This document shows, piece by piece, positions 16,908 to 23,829 of a stretch of 45,012 nt of DNA. Below the pieces are notes generated by a model, which saw only the letters and a list, made by a program, of their open reading frames with translations, had not been told where the DNA came from and did no database searches. How positions within the stretch are numbered: position 1 is the first letter of the stretch; each line of letters begins with the position of its first letter. Made by a program: the position numbers and the translations under genes. Source of the DNA: Ruminococcaceae bacterium UBA1730 (GTDB lineage: Bacteria > Bacillota > Clostridia > Oscillospirales > Acutalibacteraceae); contig DCII01000060.1 of the NCBI GenBank assembly GCA_002315935.1, forward strand, positions 1 to 45,012. Reading direction: 5' to 3'.

Positions 16908-16989
16908 TCATACGAAATGAGGGATAGGCTGACCCTCGTTGGTTAGTTGCAAGGCAAAAGACACTTTTGCGTTAGCACAATAGCGGTTA

Positions 16990-17036
16990 ACTCCGGCTGC
17001 AAACAAATTGCGGAAGGAGTTGTTTTCTCTTTTTTG
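16990..17036 (+). terminator. Leader terminator/attenuator before the small peptide gene
   Basis: AACTCC pairs with GGAGTT, with inner TGCAA/TTGC pairing, and the stem is followed by GTTTTCTCTTTTTT. It lies between the promoter and the peptide gene, so most transcripts may stop here as an RNA of about 120 bases, with the peptide made only on read-through. Upstream in the same leader, GCAAAAG-ACA-CTTTTGC (16954-16970) forms a further hairpin. Confidence 0.65.
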
Positions 17037-17092
17037 CCTTCCTTGTAATGCATCATATTTACGATAGGCTTTAAACAGGGAGGAGATAAGAT

Positions 17093-17200
17093 ATGGTTTT
17101 AACATACGCAGCATCTATTGCTGCGATTGTTAGTGCATTAGTTGCTGTTGCGACTTTTGTGATTAAACTTATTGACAGAAAAAAGAAAAACGACCGCTAA
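17093..17200 (+). CDS. 35-residue hydrophobic peptide, candidate type I toxin
   Basis: The peptide starts MVLTYAASIAAIVSALVAVA, continues through a single membrane helix (about residues 3-26) and ends in the charged tail DRKKKNDR. This layout, a short helix with a basic tail, is that of Fst/TxpA-type toxins that insert into the cell membrane. GGGAGGAG lies 7 bases before the ATG. The gene ends inside a bidirectional terminator, and a strong facing promoter makes an antisense RNA over its 3' end. Toxicity is inferred from layout and composition only; I cannot name a family match. Confidence 0.65.
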   Translation: MVLTYAASIAAIVSALVAVATFVIKLIDRKKKNDR

Positions 17201-17232
17201 AGCTTCCAGGCAAACGGTCGTAGTTCTTTTTC
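17179..17232. terminator. Bidirectional terminator at the 3' end of the peptide gene
   Basis: ACGACCG (17190-17196) pairs with CGGTCGT (17215-17221). On the minus strand the stem is followed at once by TTTTCTTTTTT, a very strong signal; on the plus strand by AGTTCTTTTT. The left arm is the last codons and stop region of the peptide gene, so the two RNAs are complementary over about 45 bases at their 3' ends. Confidence 0.85.
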
Positions 17233-17277
17233 AATTACACTGAGAGCCGGAGTTAACTGCTAACTGTCCCTCATTTC
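17180..17277 (-). ncRNA. Predicted ~97-base antisense RNA, candidate antitoxin
   Basis: It runs from the consensus minus-strand promoter to the bidirectional terminator. The first bases would be GAAATGAGGGACAG, shared with the opposing transcript. It has no useful reading frame (the only ATG gives four codons). Its 3' part is antisense to the end of the peptide mRNA. Both RNAs also carry the self-complementary GTTAAC, which could form a kissing contact. Expression has not been shown. Confidence 0.6.
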
Positions 17278-17283
17278 ATTATT

Positions 17284-17312
17284 ATTATAACAACAAGCAA
17301 ATAAAAAGTCAA
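17284..17312 (-). promoter_or_regulatory. Consensus promoter of the antisense RNA
   Basis: Minus strand: TTGACT (17312-17307), 17 bases, TATAAT (17289-17284), one mismatch from perfect consensus. It faces the plus-strand promoter 16902-16907. Confidence 0.85.
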
Positions 17313-17326
17313 TACAAATTCCACAT

Positions 17327-17352
17327 ATGTTTTTAGGGTATGTTTTTAGGGT
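17327..17352. repeat. Perfect tandem duplication of 13 bases
   Basis: ATGTTTTTAGGGT occurs twice head to tail (17327-17339, 17340-17352), just upstream of the antisense -35 box. The remaining bases to 17424 hold no gene or clear signal that I can identify. Confidence 0.8.
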
Positions 17353-17424
17353 GTTCGCTGATTTGCGGATGCCTTTTTATTGTTTATAAGCGGTTCTATT
17401 TATGTTTATGACAGAACAAAAATA

Positions 17425-18375
17425 TTATTCATTGAACCCTGTAAGAATTTTCAGAACGGCAAGGAGTGATTCCGCAGTAACCTTTTCAACGGGCTTATTT
17501 TCGTTTACGCAGTCGGCGAAATATCGGATTTCATTTGCATAGGCATCGCTTGAGGGAAGCTCAAAATCGCTTTCATTTTCCGTTCCGCTTTCGCAGGGTT
17601 TTATTTTATTGCCGTTGCAGTCATAAATTGTCAGACCGTCTCTCTCAAAGGCGAGAACAGCTTCTTCAAATTGGAAACGGAAGCCCATATAGAACGGATA
17701 GCCTGCCTTGAACCATGATGCTTCGGCGGTGATGAAGAAATCATCGTAGTTATAAACTGCACTTAAATAGTCCTGGTCTGGAAGCTCTTTTCTGTTCAGC
17801 GAAACATTTTTCGGCTCTCCGAAAGCATAGAGCATGAAATCGAGGTCATGAATATGCAGGTCAAAGGGAATTGAACCGCTGAGTTTTTTATCGTAATACC
17901 AATTGTTCCAGCCGCCCGAGGGATAGCCGCCAAGACGCCACATTGAGCCGGAAAGAAGCTTGCCATATTTTTTTGAATCATAAATCTGCTTGAGTACCTC
18001 ATATTCATTCCAGAAGCGGAGCACCTGTGCAACCATAAACTTAACTTTGTTCTTTTCGGCGGTTGAATAGAGAAGGTCAACATCGCTTTCCTTGAGGGAT
18101 ATTGGTTTCTCCGAAAGAACATTGATGCCTCTGTTCATCGCCTTGACTGCGAATTCGCAGTGCAGGAAGGTGGGCAGGCAGATGTCGATTATATCGAAAT
18201 CGTTTTCTTCGAGCATTTTATCGAAATCCGTGTAGCACTTGTGACCCGGGTATCTTTCCGCTTTTTCGGGGCGGATGTCGCAGACGGCAACAAGGTCAAC
18301 ATCCTCCATTTTTTCCCATGAAGGAACATGAGCACCGCTTATTCCTCCGCAACCGACAACACCGATTTTAAGCAT
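17425..18375 (-). CDS. Gfo/Idh/MocA-family oxidoreductase
   Basis: 316 residues. The N-terminal Rossmann fold starts with GVVGCGGISGAH (residues 5-16, NAD(P) loop); E89-K90-P91 is the family EKP motif with the catalytic Lys; DLHIHDLDFMLYAFG carries the usual substrate/metal His and Asp. It would oxidise or reduce a sugar, cyclitol or amino-sugar; substrate unknown. GAGGT is 8 bases before the ATG. Last gene of the minus-strand GH5 operon and clearly a paralogue of the gene at 22758, sharing DIIDICLPT, DLHIHD and the gene neighbourhood. Confidence 0.92.
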   Translation of the reverse strand: MLKIGVVGCGGISGAHVPSWEKMEDVDLVAVCDIRPEKAERYPGHKCYTDFDKMLEENDFDIIDICLPTFLHCEFAVKAMNRGINVLSEKPISLKESDVDLLYSTAEKNKVKFMVAQVLRFWNEYEVLKQIYDSKKYGKLLSGSMWRLGGYPSGGWNNWYYDKKLSGSIPFDLHIHDLDFMLYAFGEPKNVSLNRKELPDQDYLSAVYNYDDFFITAEASWFKAGYPFYMGFRFQFEEAVLAFERDGLTIYDCNGNKIKPCESGTENESDFELPSSDAYANEIRYFADCVNENKPVEKVTAESLLAVLKILTGFNE

Positions 18376-18399
18376 TTTAATTACCTCACAAAATTTATT

Positions 18400-19224
18400 T
18401 TATTTATTGAAAAATTCAAGCAGAGTGGGGGCAAGCAGTTCATCTGTATAATCAAAGCAGGAACTGTGTGCACCGCCCTTAACCATAAGTTCTTCACAAT
18501 CGGGAATGTGCTTTGTGATTTTCTTTGAATGGCTTCGGAGCATCATATCGCTCTGCCCGTAAATATTGATAACGGGAATGTTAATCTTTTCAAGATCTTC
18601 AAATTTAAGAGTGGGCTGGTCAACCATCATTCCGACTATGTCGCCTTCAAGAGCATCGGCAGGGTCTTTCGTGAAGAAATATTTAATTCTCAGAAAGATA
18701 TATTCAAGAACGATGCCGATCTGGCTTGACGGTTTCGTGCCGAAAGGATTGATATTTGCACCCATAATTGCAAGTTTTTCAACTTTTTCGGGATACATAA
18801 GAGTGAAAACAAGACCGAGGTTTCCTCCGTCACTGAATCCGAAGATATAAACGCTGTCAATATTCATCTGAATGAGCATTTCGTTGACATCGCTTGCCAT
18901 AACCTCAAATGTGAGTTTTCCCTCGCCTCTGCCGCTCTTTCCGCTTCCCCTCGGAGAAACGGTGATAACCTTATATTCCTGTGCAAAATAAGGCAGAACG
19001 GAGCCGTCAAATGAGTGCATATCATTTCCGTTGGGAGGAAACATAAGCATAACCTGCTCATTTTTCGCTCCGTAAACGGCGTATTCCATATCAATTCCGT
19101 TAACATGAGCAAATCCTGTTTCGTCTGCATCGGGCTTTGCAGGGCGTTCAGCCGCCGAAACGGAAATCACCATTGCCGAAATCATTGCCGCACAGAGCAG
19201 AAATGCGATTAATTTTTTAAACAT
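18400..19224 (-). CDS. Secreted alpha/beta-hydrolase
   Basis: 274 residues. A signal peptide (MFKKLIAFLLCAAMISAMVI then SVSAAE) ends near residue 25, with AxA-type cleavage. The hydrolase fold follows: oxyanion region PPNGNDMHSFDG, PRGSGKSGRG, nucleophile elbow GFSDGG with S131, acid D226 in GQSDMM, and H253 in GGAHSS. Likely an extracellular esterase or lipase-type enzyme acting on plant wall esters, given its GH neighbours; the substrate is not visible. The ATG at 19224 with GGTGG 6 bases upstream starts the signal peptide; the ATG at 19251 would add nine charged residues. Confidence 0.88.
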   Translation of the reverse strand: MFKKLIAFLLCAAMISAMVISVSAAERPAKPDADETGFAHVNGIDMEYAVYGAKNEQVMLMFPPNGNDMHSFDGSVLPYFAQEYKVITVSPRGSGKSGRGEGKLTFEVMASDVNEMLIQMNIDSVYIFGFSDGGNLGLVFTLMYPEKVEKLAIMGANINPFGTKPSSQIGIVLEYIFLRIKYFFTKDPADALEGDIVGMMVDQPTLKFEDLEKINIPVINIYGQSDMMLRSHSKKITKHIPDCEELMVKGGAHSSCFDYTDELLAPTLLEFFNK

Positions 19225-19275
19225 AAAATACCACCTTATTTCAACTTTCAACTTTTCAATCTCAACTTTATTAAA

Positions 19276-21441
19276 TCATCTTTCCGTAATCGTTCCTGCA
19301 ATGTTATAATTCCATTTTTCAAAGCCCGAAGCATTGAGTTCTGCATTATTATCGGGCAGAGTGAAATCGAATTCGGCTGCATTTCTGAATCCGGGATTAA
19401 AGAGCATTGCGTTATTGTAAAGACCGAGCTTATCCATATTCCTTGCGAAAACTCTGTCGAATGTGCTGTTGTTCGAATAATAGTCATTGAATAGATATTT
19501 GCCGTTGGTCAGATCCCAGCAGATATTCGAATCATCCTTGAAGTACCGGTTTTCGCTCTTCGCATAAATCGGAGCATTATCCGAAATAAGAATATTGTTT
19601 CTGAATGTGAATTCGCAGTGTTCTTCTTCAGTTTCATATTGGAGATAACCAATCTGATTTTTCCCGTGGCCGAAGCTTGAGCACATCTGACCTTCCTTGT
19701 TGAGAGCGAAAATATTATTCTGAATTATGTTGTTTTCGCCGTAATGCTGATGAAATCCCTGCGAACCGCAGTCATAGACAAGATTCTTTTCAACAAGAAT
19801 ATGCTGCGAACCCTCGTCAAGATAGATTCCCCAGCCGCCGTAGCCGCCTTCGCCGGGGTCAGCGGCAACATTATGAATCATGTTGCCCGAAATGACGGTT
19901 CCCTCCTGCTCGCCGAGAGTATAAATTCCGCCCATGTCGGAAAGCCATCCCTGACCGATGTCATGAAGATAGTTATTCTTTATGCTGATATGATTTGTTA
20001 CCGAATAAGTGTAACCCCATATCCAGCCGACCGAAATTGATGAATAGTAGCCGTTGCAAATTTCATTGTTGGAAATATTACAGTTTCTTGCGTGAGTGAT
20101 GAATGCACCGATTGCGGCATAGAAATATCTTCCGTAACCGTTCACATAGTTATCAACGAAGCTGATATTTTCGGTAATTTCCGAATCAACGGTTGAATTA
20201 TAACCGTCAACGAAAACGGCCGAAGCACCTATATCGGTGAAATTGCAACCTGTGATTTCCGAATTTTTGACCCTGCGGAGATATTTGATTGCAGAGAGAC
20301 CGATATTATCGAAATTGCAGAAACGGAAGTTGATATTCTTTGAATCGGCAAGCTCAATTGCCGCTCCCGTGTCAAATTCCGCCTGCGGATGCTTGATTCC
20401 GTAGTTTGCGAGCCAGTGGCTGTCCTTGGTTAATTCGGGATAGGTGCTGTCCGTGTTGCAGAAGGTAATACCTTCAAAGGTGATTCCGTTGCAGTTTTTG
20501 ATTTTTGCAAATCTGTCGGTCACAGCGATTGAAATATCAATGTTATCCTTTGTCTGACCGGGCAGAGGAAGATAATAAATTTTGCCCTCGGAGCGGTCAT
20601 AATACCATTCGCCTGCACTGTTGAAGGCTTCATAAACATTTTCAAAGAAATATTTATCCGTTTCCTCAACGGCTCCCGACATGGGCGACTCAAATAGAAT
20701 TCTGTTTCTGCTTTTGTCATATCCCGTAAGCTTTGAATAATCATCAATCCACAGGTGGAGCACTCTGACGGTTACATCCTCGGGATTTTTGAAATCCTTG
20801 ATTTTCTGCTTTGAGGATGGTGTCATTTCCATATCGCCGTAGGTCAGCGACCACGGAGTTGTTTCTTTTGTAAACAGAGAATTTTCGTGATTTTCTTCTT
20901 CAATATAGAAATATCCTGTTTCCGGATACCTCGTTTGCGGCATAACATTTTTGCCCTGAAAAACGGCATTGAAATGAAGACCGTCGGGAATTTCTGCACT
21001 GAAGCAGTCATAACCGTTTGCCTTGTCAGCCTTCCAACCGCTGATTTTCATTGAGCCGTCAAATATAACCTCTTCACCCGGCTTTGCGATGAACGAAACA
21101 TTTTCAGCATCGTCAGAGGTGAATTCCATAGCTTCGGTGAAATAATATCTGCCGCCGCCTATCCATATGCGGATTTCTCCGCTCTTCTGCTTTGCAAGCT
21201 CCTTCGCTCTCTGAATTGTTGCAACGGGAGAAGCTTCCGAGCCGTCATTATTGTCATCGCCGTCAACCGAAACGGCAATATCGTTTTCGCCGAATGAATA
21301 AGGGGTCAAAGCTTTCTCCTCCTTTTCAATCGCAGTGTTTTCGGTGTAGCTGTAATCAGTATTTTCGGGTTTATTGAAAAGGCTGAGCAGTGGAGTGATG
21401 ATTGTCATGAATAACGCAATGATTTTCAATCCGAACGGCAT
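19276..21441 (-). CDS. Right-handed beta-helix protein, GH141-like architecture
   Basis: 721 residues. An N-terminal hydrophobic segment (LKIIALFMTIITPLLSLF) acts as signal anchor. VSVDGDDNNDGSEASPVATI is the typical entry to parallel beta-helix enzymes. About residues 150-320 form an inserted domain (MPQTRYPETGYFYIEEENHE onward), then the helix resumes with GITF, NINFRFCNFDNIG and EITGCNFTDIG rungs. This order of helix, insertion, helix is that of GH141 (alpha-L-fucosidase/xylanase) and of GH120-like proteins. Which activity, or whether catalytic, I cannot say. Its ATG is 2 bases after the GH5 stop. Confidence 0.75.
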   Translation of the reverse strand: MPFGLKIIALFMTIITPLLSLFNKPENTDYSYTENTAIEKEEKALTPYSFGENDIAVSVDGDDNNDGSEASPVATIQRAKELAKQKSGEIRIWIGGGRYYFTEAMEFTSDDAENVSFIAKPGEEVIFDGSMKISGWKADKANGYDCFSAEIPDGLHFNAVFQGKNVMPQTRYPETGYFYIEEENHENSLFTKETTPWSLTYGDMEMTPSSKQKIKDFKNPEDVTVRVLHLWIDDYSKLTGYDKSRNRILFESPMSGAVEETDKYFFENVYEAFNSAGEWYYDRSEGKIYYLPLPGQTKDNIDISIAVTDRFAKIKNCNGITFEGITFCNTDSTYPELTKDSHWLANYGIKHPQAEFDTGAAIELADSKNINFRFCNFDNIGLSAIKYLRRVKNSEITGCNFTDIGASAVFVDGYNSTVDSEITENISFVDNYVNGYGRYFYAAIGAFITHARNCNISNNEICNGYYSSISVGWIWGYTYSVTNHISIKNNYLHDIGQGWLSDMGGIYTLGEQEGTVISGNMIHNVAADPGEGGYGGWGIYLDEGSQHILVEKNLVYDCGSQGFHQHYGENNIIQNNIFALNKEGQMCSSFGHGKNQIGYLQYETEEEHCEFTFRNNILISDNAPIYAKSENRYFKDDSNICWDLTNGKYLFNDYYSNNSTFDRVFARNMDKLGLYNNAMLFNPGFRNAAEFDFTLPDNNAELNASGFEKWNYNIAGTITER

Positions 21442-21443
21442 AA

Positions 21444-22631
21444 TTATCTTCCTTTCACGAATTTTGCATTAAAGAGTTCATTCTGATATGCTCCGCAGAG
21501 AGAAGCGAGCTTTTCATTTTTGAGCGGTTCCTCTGCATATTTTTTAAACATTTCAAGGTCGTTTGAAATGCTGAAATTCTCCGTGCGAAGTGGTAACCCC
21601 CATTTTTCTTTTATCGCTTCAAAGCTGTCATTGAAAAGGTCAACATTAAATTCCGAATTCTTTCGGCAGAACATGAACCAATCCGAATTTCCGCTCTGTG
21701 AATGACCCTTGAAGGTCCAGGTTGTCCAGTTGATATAGTTCCTGTTATAGAGCCTGAGGATATATTCCCAATGGGCTTCTTTATCAGAGGGATGGAATTC
21801 TCCGACAAGAATCGGCACGCAATACATTTTCTTTTCCGCTTCCTCGATTATCTGAAAATAGGCTTCGTCAGACGGGTCATAGGAATGAAGCTCATACATA
21901 ACATTTTTCCATCCCGCCCTTGCAGGGTCGGGAAGATGGTCAAAATCCCAGATGGCTTCAAAGATGAGAATGTGCTTTTCGTCAACGCTTCTGACCGCTT
22001 TATAGAACAGGTCATAGACCTTTTGCATTGCCTCGTCATCCTGATTCTCATCAAAATCGCACATCGGCTCGTTCATCAGGTCGTAGCCGGCAACAACGGG
22101 ATTATCCTTGTAACGCTCTGCAACGGAAATCCACATTTCGGCACTTTTCTTTCTGCATTCCTCGCCGAGCGGAGTTTCTTCATAGAGATGACAATCGTTG
22201 ATTTTTCCGCAGTGATGGGCAATGCTCTGAAATCCGGGAAGACCGTGAAAATCGAGGATAACATAAATGCCTCTTTTTCCGCATTCCTCAATCGCATAGT
22301 CGAGCCTTGAAAAATCGCCGTTTTCGATAGTCTTATACCAGAAAGGAAGCCGAAGGCAGTTGAATCCGAGAGAAGCAATCCTGTCGAAATCCTTTTCGGT
22401 TATGTAGTTATCCTGATAAACCTTCAGCAGTTCATCGGCTTTTTCTTTTCCGAAACGCTTTTCGAGAGCTTCAATGAGGTCAAGCCCTGCCGAAGCTCCG
22501 GTGACCGCACCCATCCATTCCTCATAGACGAGCCATCCGCCGAAATTCGTTCCGCGAAGGGATACTATTCTTCCGTCAGCAGTTTTCAGAATGTTGCCGA
22601 AGGAGCTTAAAAAATCTTTATTTTCAATCAT
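21444..22631 (-). CDS. GH5-family glycoside hydrolase (endoglucanase-like)
   Basis: 395 residues, one catalytic domain. The TIM barrel carries LRGTNFGGWL, GFNCLRLPFWY, ILDFHGLPG, the acid/base E188 in DLMNEP, and the nucleophile E278 in ILVGEFHP. Typical members cut beta-1,4-, beta-1,3- or beta-mannosyl links; the exo-beta-glucanase-like LRGTNFGGWLVYEEWM start suggests the GH5 glucanase branch. No signal peptide, so it likely works inside the cell on oligosaccharides. The ATG at 22631 has GAGGA 8 bases upstream. First gene of the operon down to 17425. Confidence 0.9.
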   Translation of the reverse strand: MIENKDFLSSFGNILKTADGRIVSLRGTNFGGWLVYEEWMGAVTGASAGLDLIEALEKRFGKEKADELLKVYQDNYITEKDFDRIASLGFNCLRLPFWYKTIENGDFSRLDYAIEECGKRGIYVILDFHGLPGFQSIAHHCGKINDCHLYEETPLGEECRKKSAEMWISVAERYKDNPVVAGYDLMNEPMCDFDENQDDEAMQKVYDLFYKAVRSVDEKHILIFEAIWDFDHLPDPARAGWKNVMYELHSYDPSDEAYFQIIEEAEKKMYCVPILVGEFHPSDKEAHWEYILRLYNRNYINWTTWTFKGHSQSGNSDWFMFCRKNSEFNVDLFNDSFEAIKEKWGLPLRTENFSISNDLEMFKKYAEEPLKNEKLASLCGAYQNELFNAKFVKGR

Positions 22632-22660
22632 TGCCTTTGTCCTCTTTCTTTTATGCTTCA

Positions 22661-22689
22661 ATTATATAAACATAAAATATCCATGTCAA
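22661..22689 (-). promoter_or_regulatory. Consensus promoter of the GH5 operon
   Basis: Minus strand: TTGACA (22689-22684), 17 bases, TATAAT (22666-22661), both perfect. It is back-to-back with the promoter of the divergent Gfo/Idh/MocA gene, with only 8 bases between the -35 boxes, so the two may be co-regulated. Confidence 0.85.
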
Positions 22690-22697
22690 GAAATATA

Positions 22698-22726
22698 TTG
22701 ATTTTACCGATGAAGAATGATAAAAT
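22698..22726 (+). promoter_or_regulatory. Promoter of the second Gfo/Idh/MocA gene
   Basis: TTGATT (22698-22703), 17 bases, TAAAAT (22721-22726). Confidence 0.65.
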
Positions 22727-22757
22727 GTCAGCATAAAATATTGTGGGAGTGAAAAAA

Positions 22758-23759
22758 ATGCTTAATGCGGCAATAATAGGTTATGGTGGTATTGCAAGGG
22801 TTCACGAATCAAGCTACAGAGAGCTTGAAAAAGCAGGCAAGGTTAAGCTTGTTGCAGTTTGTGCGAGAAGCGAAAAATCTTTCTCGGAAAAAAAGGATAT
22901 TAATATCAATGATGATGATAAATCCGTTGTTTCGGATTTTCATAAATATACGGACCTTGATGAGATGCTTGCAAACGAAAATATAGATATTATCGACATC
23001 TGTCTTCCGACTCCTCTTCATAAAAGCGTAAGCATTGATATGCTCAGAAGAGGCTATCATGTTCTTTGCGAAAAGCCTATGGCAACAACCTATGAGGATT
23101 GCATGGAGATGCTTGAAGAAGCGAAAAAGGCGAATAGAAGGCTGATGGTAGGTCAATGCCTTCATTTCTTTCCCGAATATGATTATCTGAAAAAAATAAC
23201 GGATGAAAAGTGCTTCGGAGAAGTTAAATCGGCATTTTTCCAAAGACTCAGCTCTCCTCCGCTCTGGAGCTCTGAAAACTGGATAATGAAAAAAGAGAAC
23301 TTCGGTTCTTGCCTGCATGACCTGCATATTCATGATGTTGATATGTGCCTTTATCTTTTCGGCAATCCCAAAAAAATTTTCTGCAAGAGCAAGGACGGCT
23401 TCAGTGCCATAGACGGCGTAACATCAATTTTCATGTATGATAAATTTGCGGCAACCGTTATGGCGGACTGGTCTTTGATGAATTTCCCTTTCACCTCGGA
23501 ATACCGTGTCTGCTTTGAAAAAGCGACTGTTACCGATGTCAACGGCAAGGTTACCGTTTACCCGTTGGATGGCGAACCCTATGAGGCGGAGCTTTCGGCG
23601 GAAAGCGGATATACGGCTGAGCTGTCTCATTTTTCCGATGTTTCGCAGGGGGAGAGAGACCACGGCAAAAACCATGTCAGAGATGCCGCTGAAACCATAA
23701 GAATTATCAATCTTCTTGCACAGTCTGCCGAAGATGGCGGAAGAGTAATGAAGGTTTAA
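22758..23759 (+). CDS. Gfo/Idh/MocA-family oxidoreductase
   Basis: 333 residues. Rossmann loop AAIIGYGGIARVHESS at the N-terminus, the CEKPMATTYEDC motif with the catalytic Lys, and HDLHIHDVDMCLYLFGNPKK for substrate binding. Paralogue of the gene at 17425 on the other side of the GH operon. Such proteins act on sugars or their derivatives; the substrate is unknown. The ATG at 22758 has GGGAGTG 8 bases upstream, while the GTG at 22743 is part of that site. Monocistronic, ending at a shared terminator. Confidence 0.92.
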   Translation: MLNAAIIGYGGIARVHESSYRELEKAGKVKLVAVCARSEKSFSEKKDININDDDKSVVSDFHKYTDLDEMLANENIDIIDICLPTPLHKSVSIDMLRRGYHVLCEKPMATTYEDCMEMLEEAKKANRRLMVGQCLHFFPEYDYLKKITDEKCFGEVKSAFFQRLSSPPLWSSENWIMKKENFGSCLHDLHIHDVDMCLYLFGNPKKIFCKSKDGFSAIDGVTSIFMYDKFAATVMADWSLMNFPFTSEYRVCFEKATVTDVNGKVTVYPLDGEPYEAELSAESGYTAELSHFSDVSQGERDHGKNHVRDAAETIRIINLLAQSAEDGGRVMKV

Positions 23760-23782
23760 AAAGGACTTTTACGGAAAAAATT

Positions 23783-23820
23783 AAGCACTGCCGATTCAGC
23801 CGAACCGACAGTGCTTTTGT
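23783..23820. terminator. Bidirectional terminator
   Basis: AAGCACTG and CAGTGCTT close an 18-base loop that has its own CCG/CGG pairing; TTTTG follows on the plus strand and AATTTTTT on the minus strand. It ends both the Gfo/Idh/MocA gene and the carbohydrate-binding gene. Confidence 0.8.
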
Positions 23821-23829
23821 AATTGTTGA

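Larger units (their letters stand above)
16914..17278. repeat. Interrupted inverted repeats flanking the small peptide locus
   Basis: The left arm is GAAATGAGGGATAG (16914-16927) plus, after a 53-base insertion, TAGCGGTTAACTCCGGCT (16981-16998). The right arm, read on the minus strand from 17277 to 17245, has GAAATGAGGGACAG directly followed by T and TAGCAGTTAACTCCGGCT. There is one mismatch in each block. Because promoters face each other, both RNAs begin with the same sequence, at the same distance from their -10 boxes. Confidence 0.85.

Noticed and set aside
16917..16946. Nine-codon leader peptide (MRDRLTLVG) near the 5' end of the small peptide transcript
   Set aside because: It starts about three bases from the expected transcript start with no ribosome site; the same ATG on the opposing RNA reads only four codons.
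16914..17277. Miniature transposon (MITE) bounded by the inverted repeats
   Set aside because: No target-site duplication is visible and the repeat ends coincide with transcript starts, so a transcriptional reading is better; not fully excluded.
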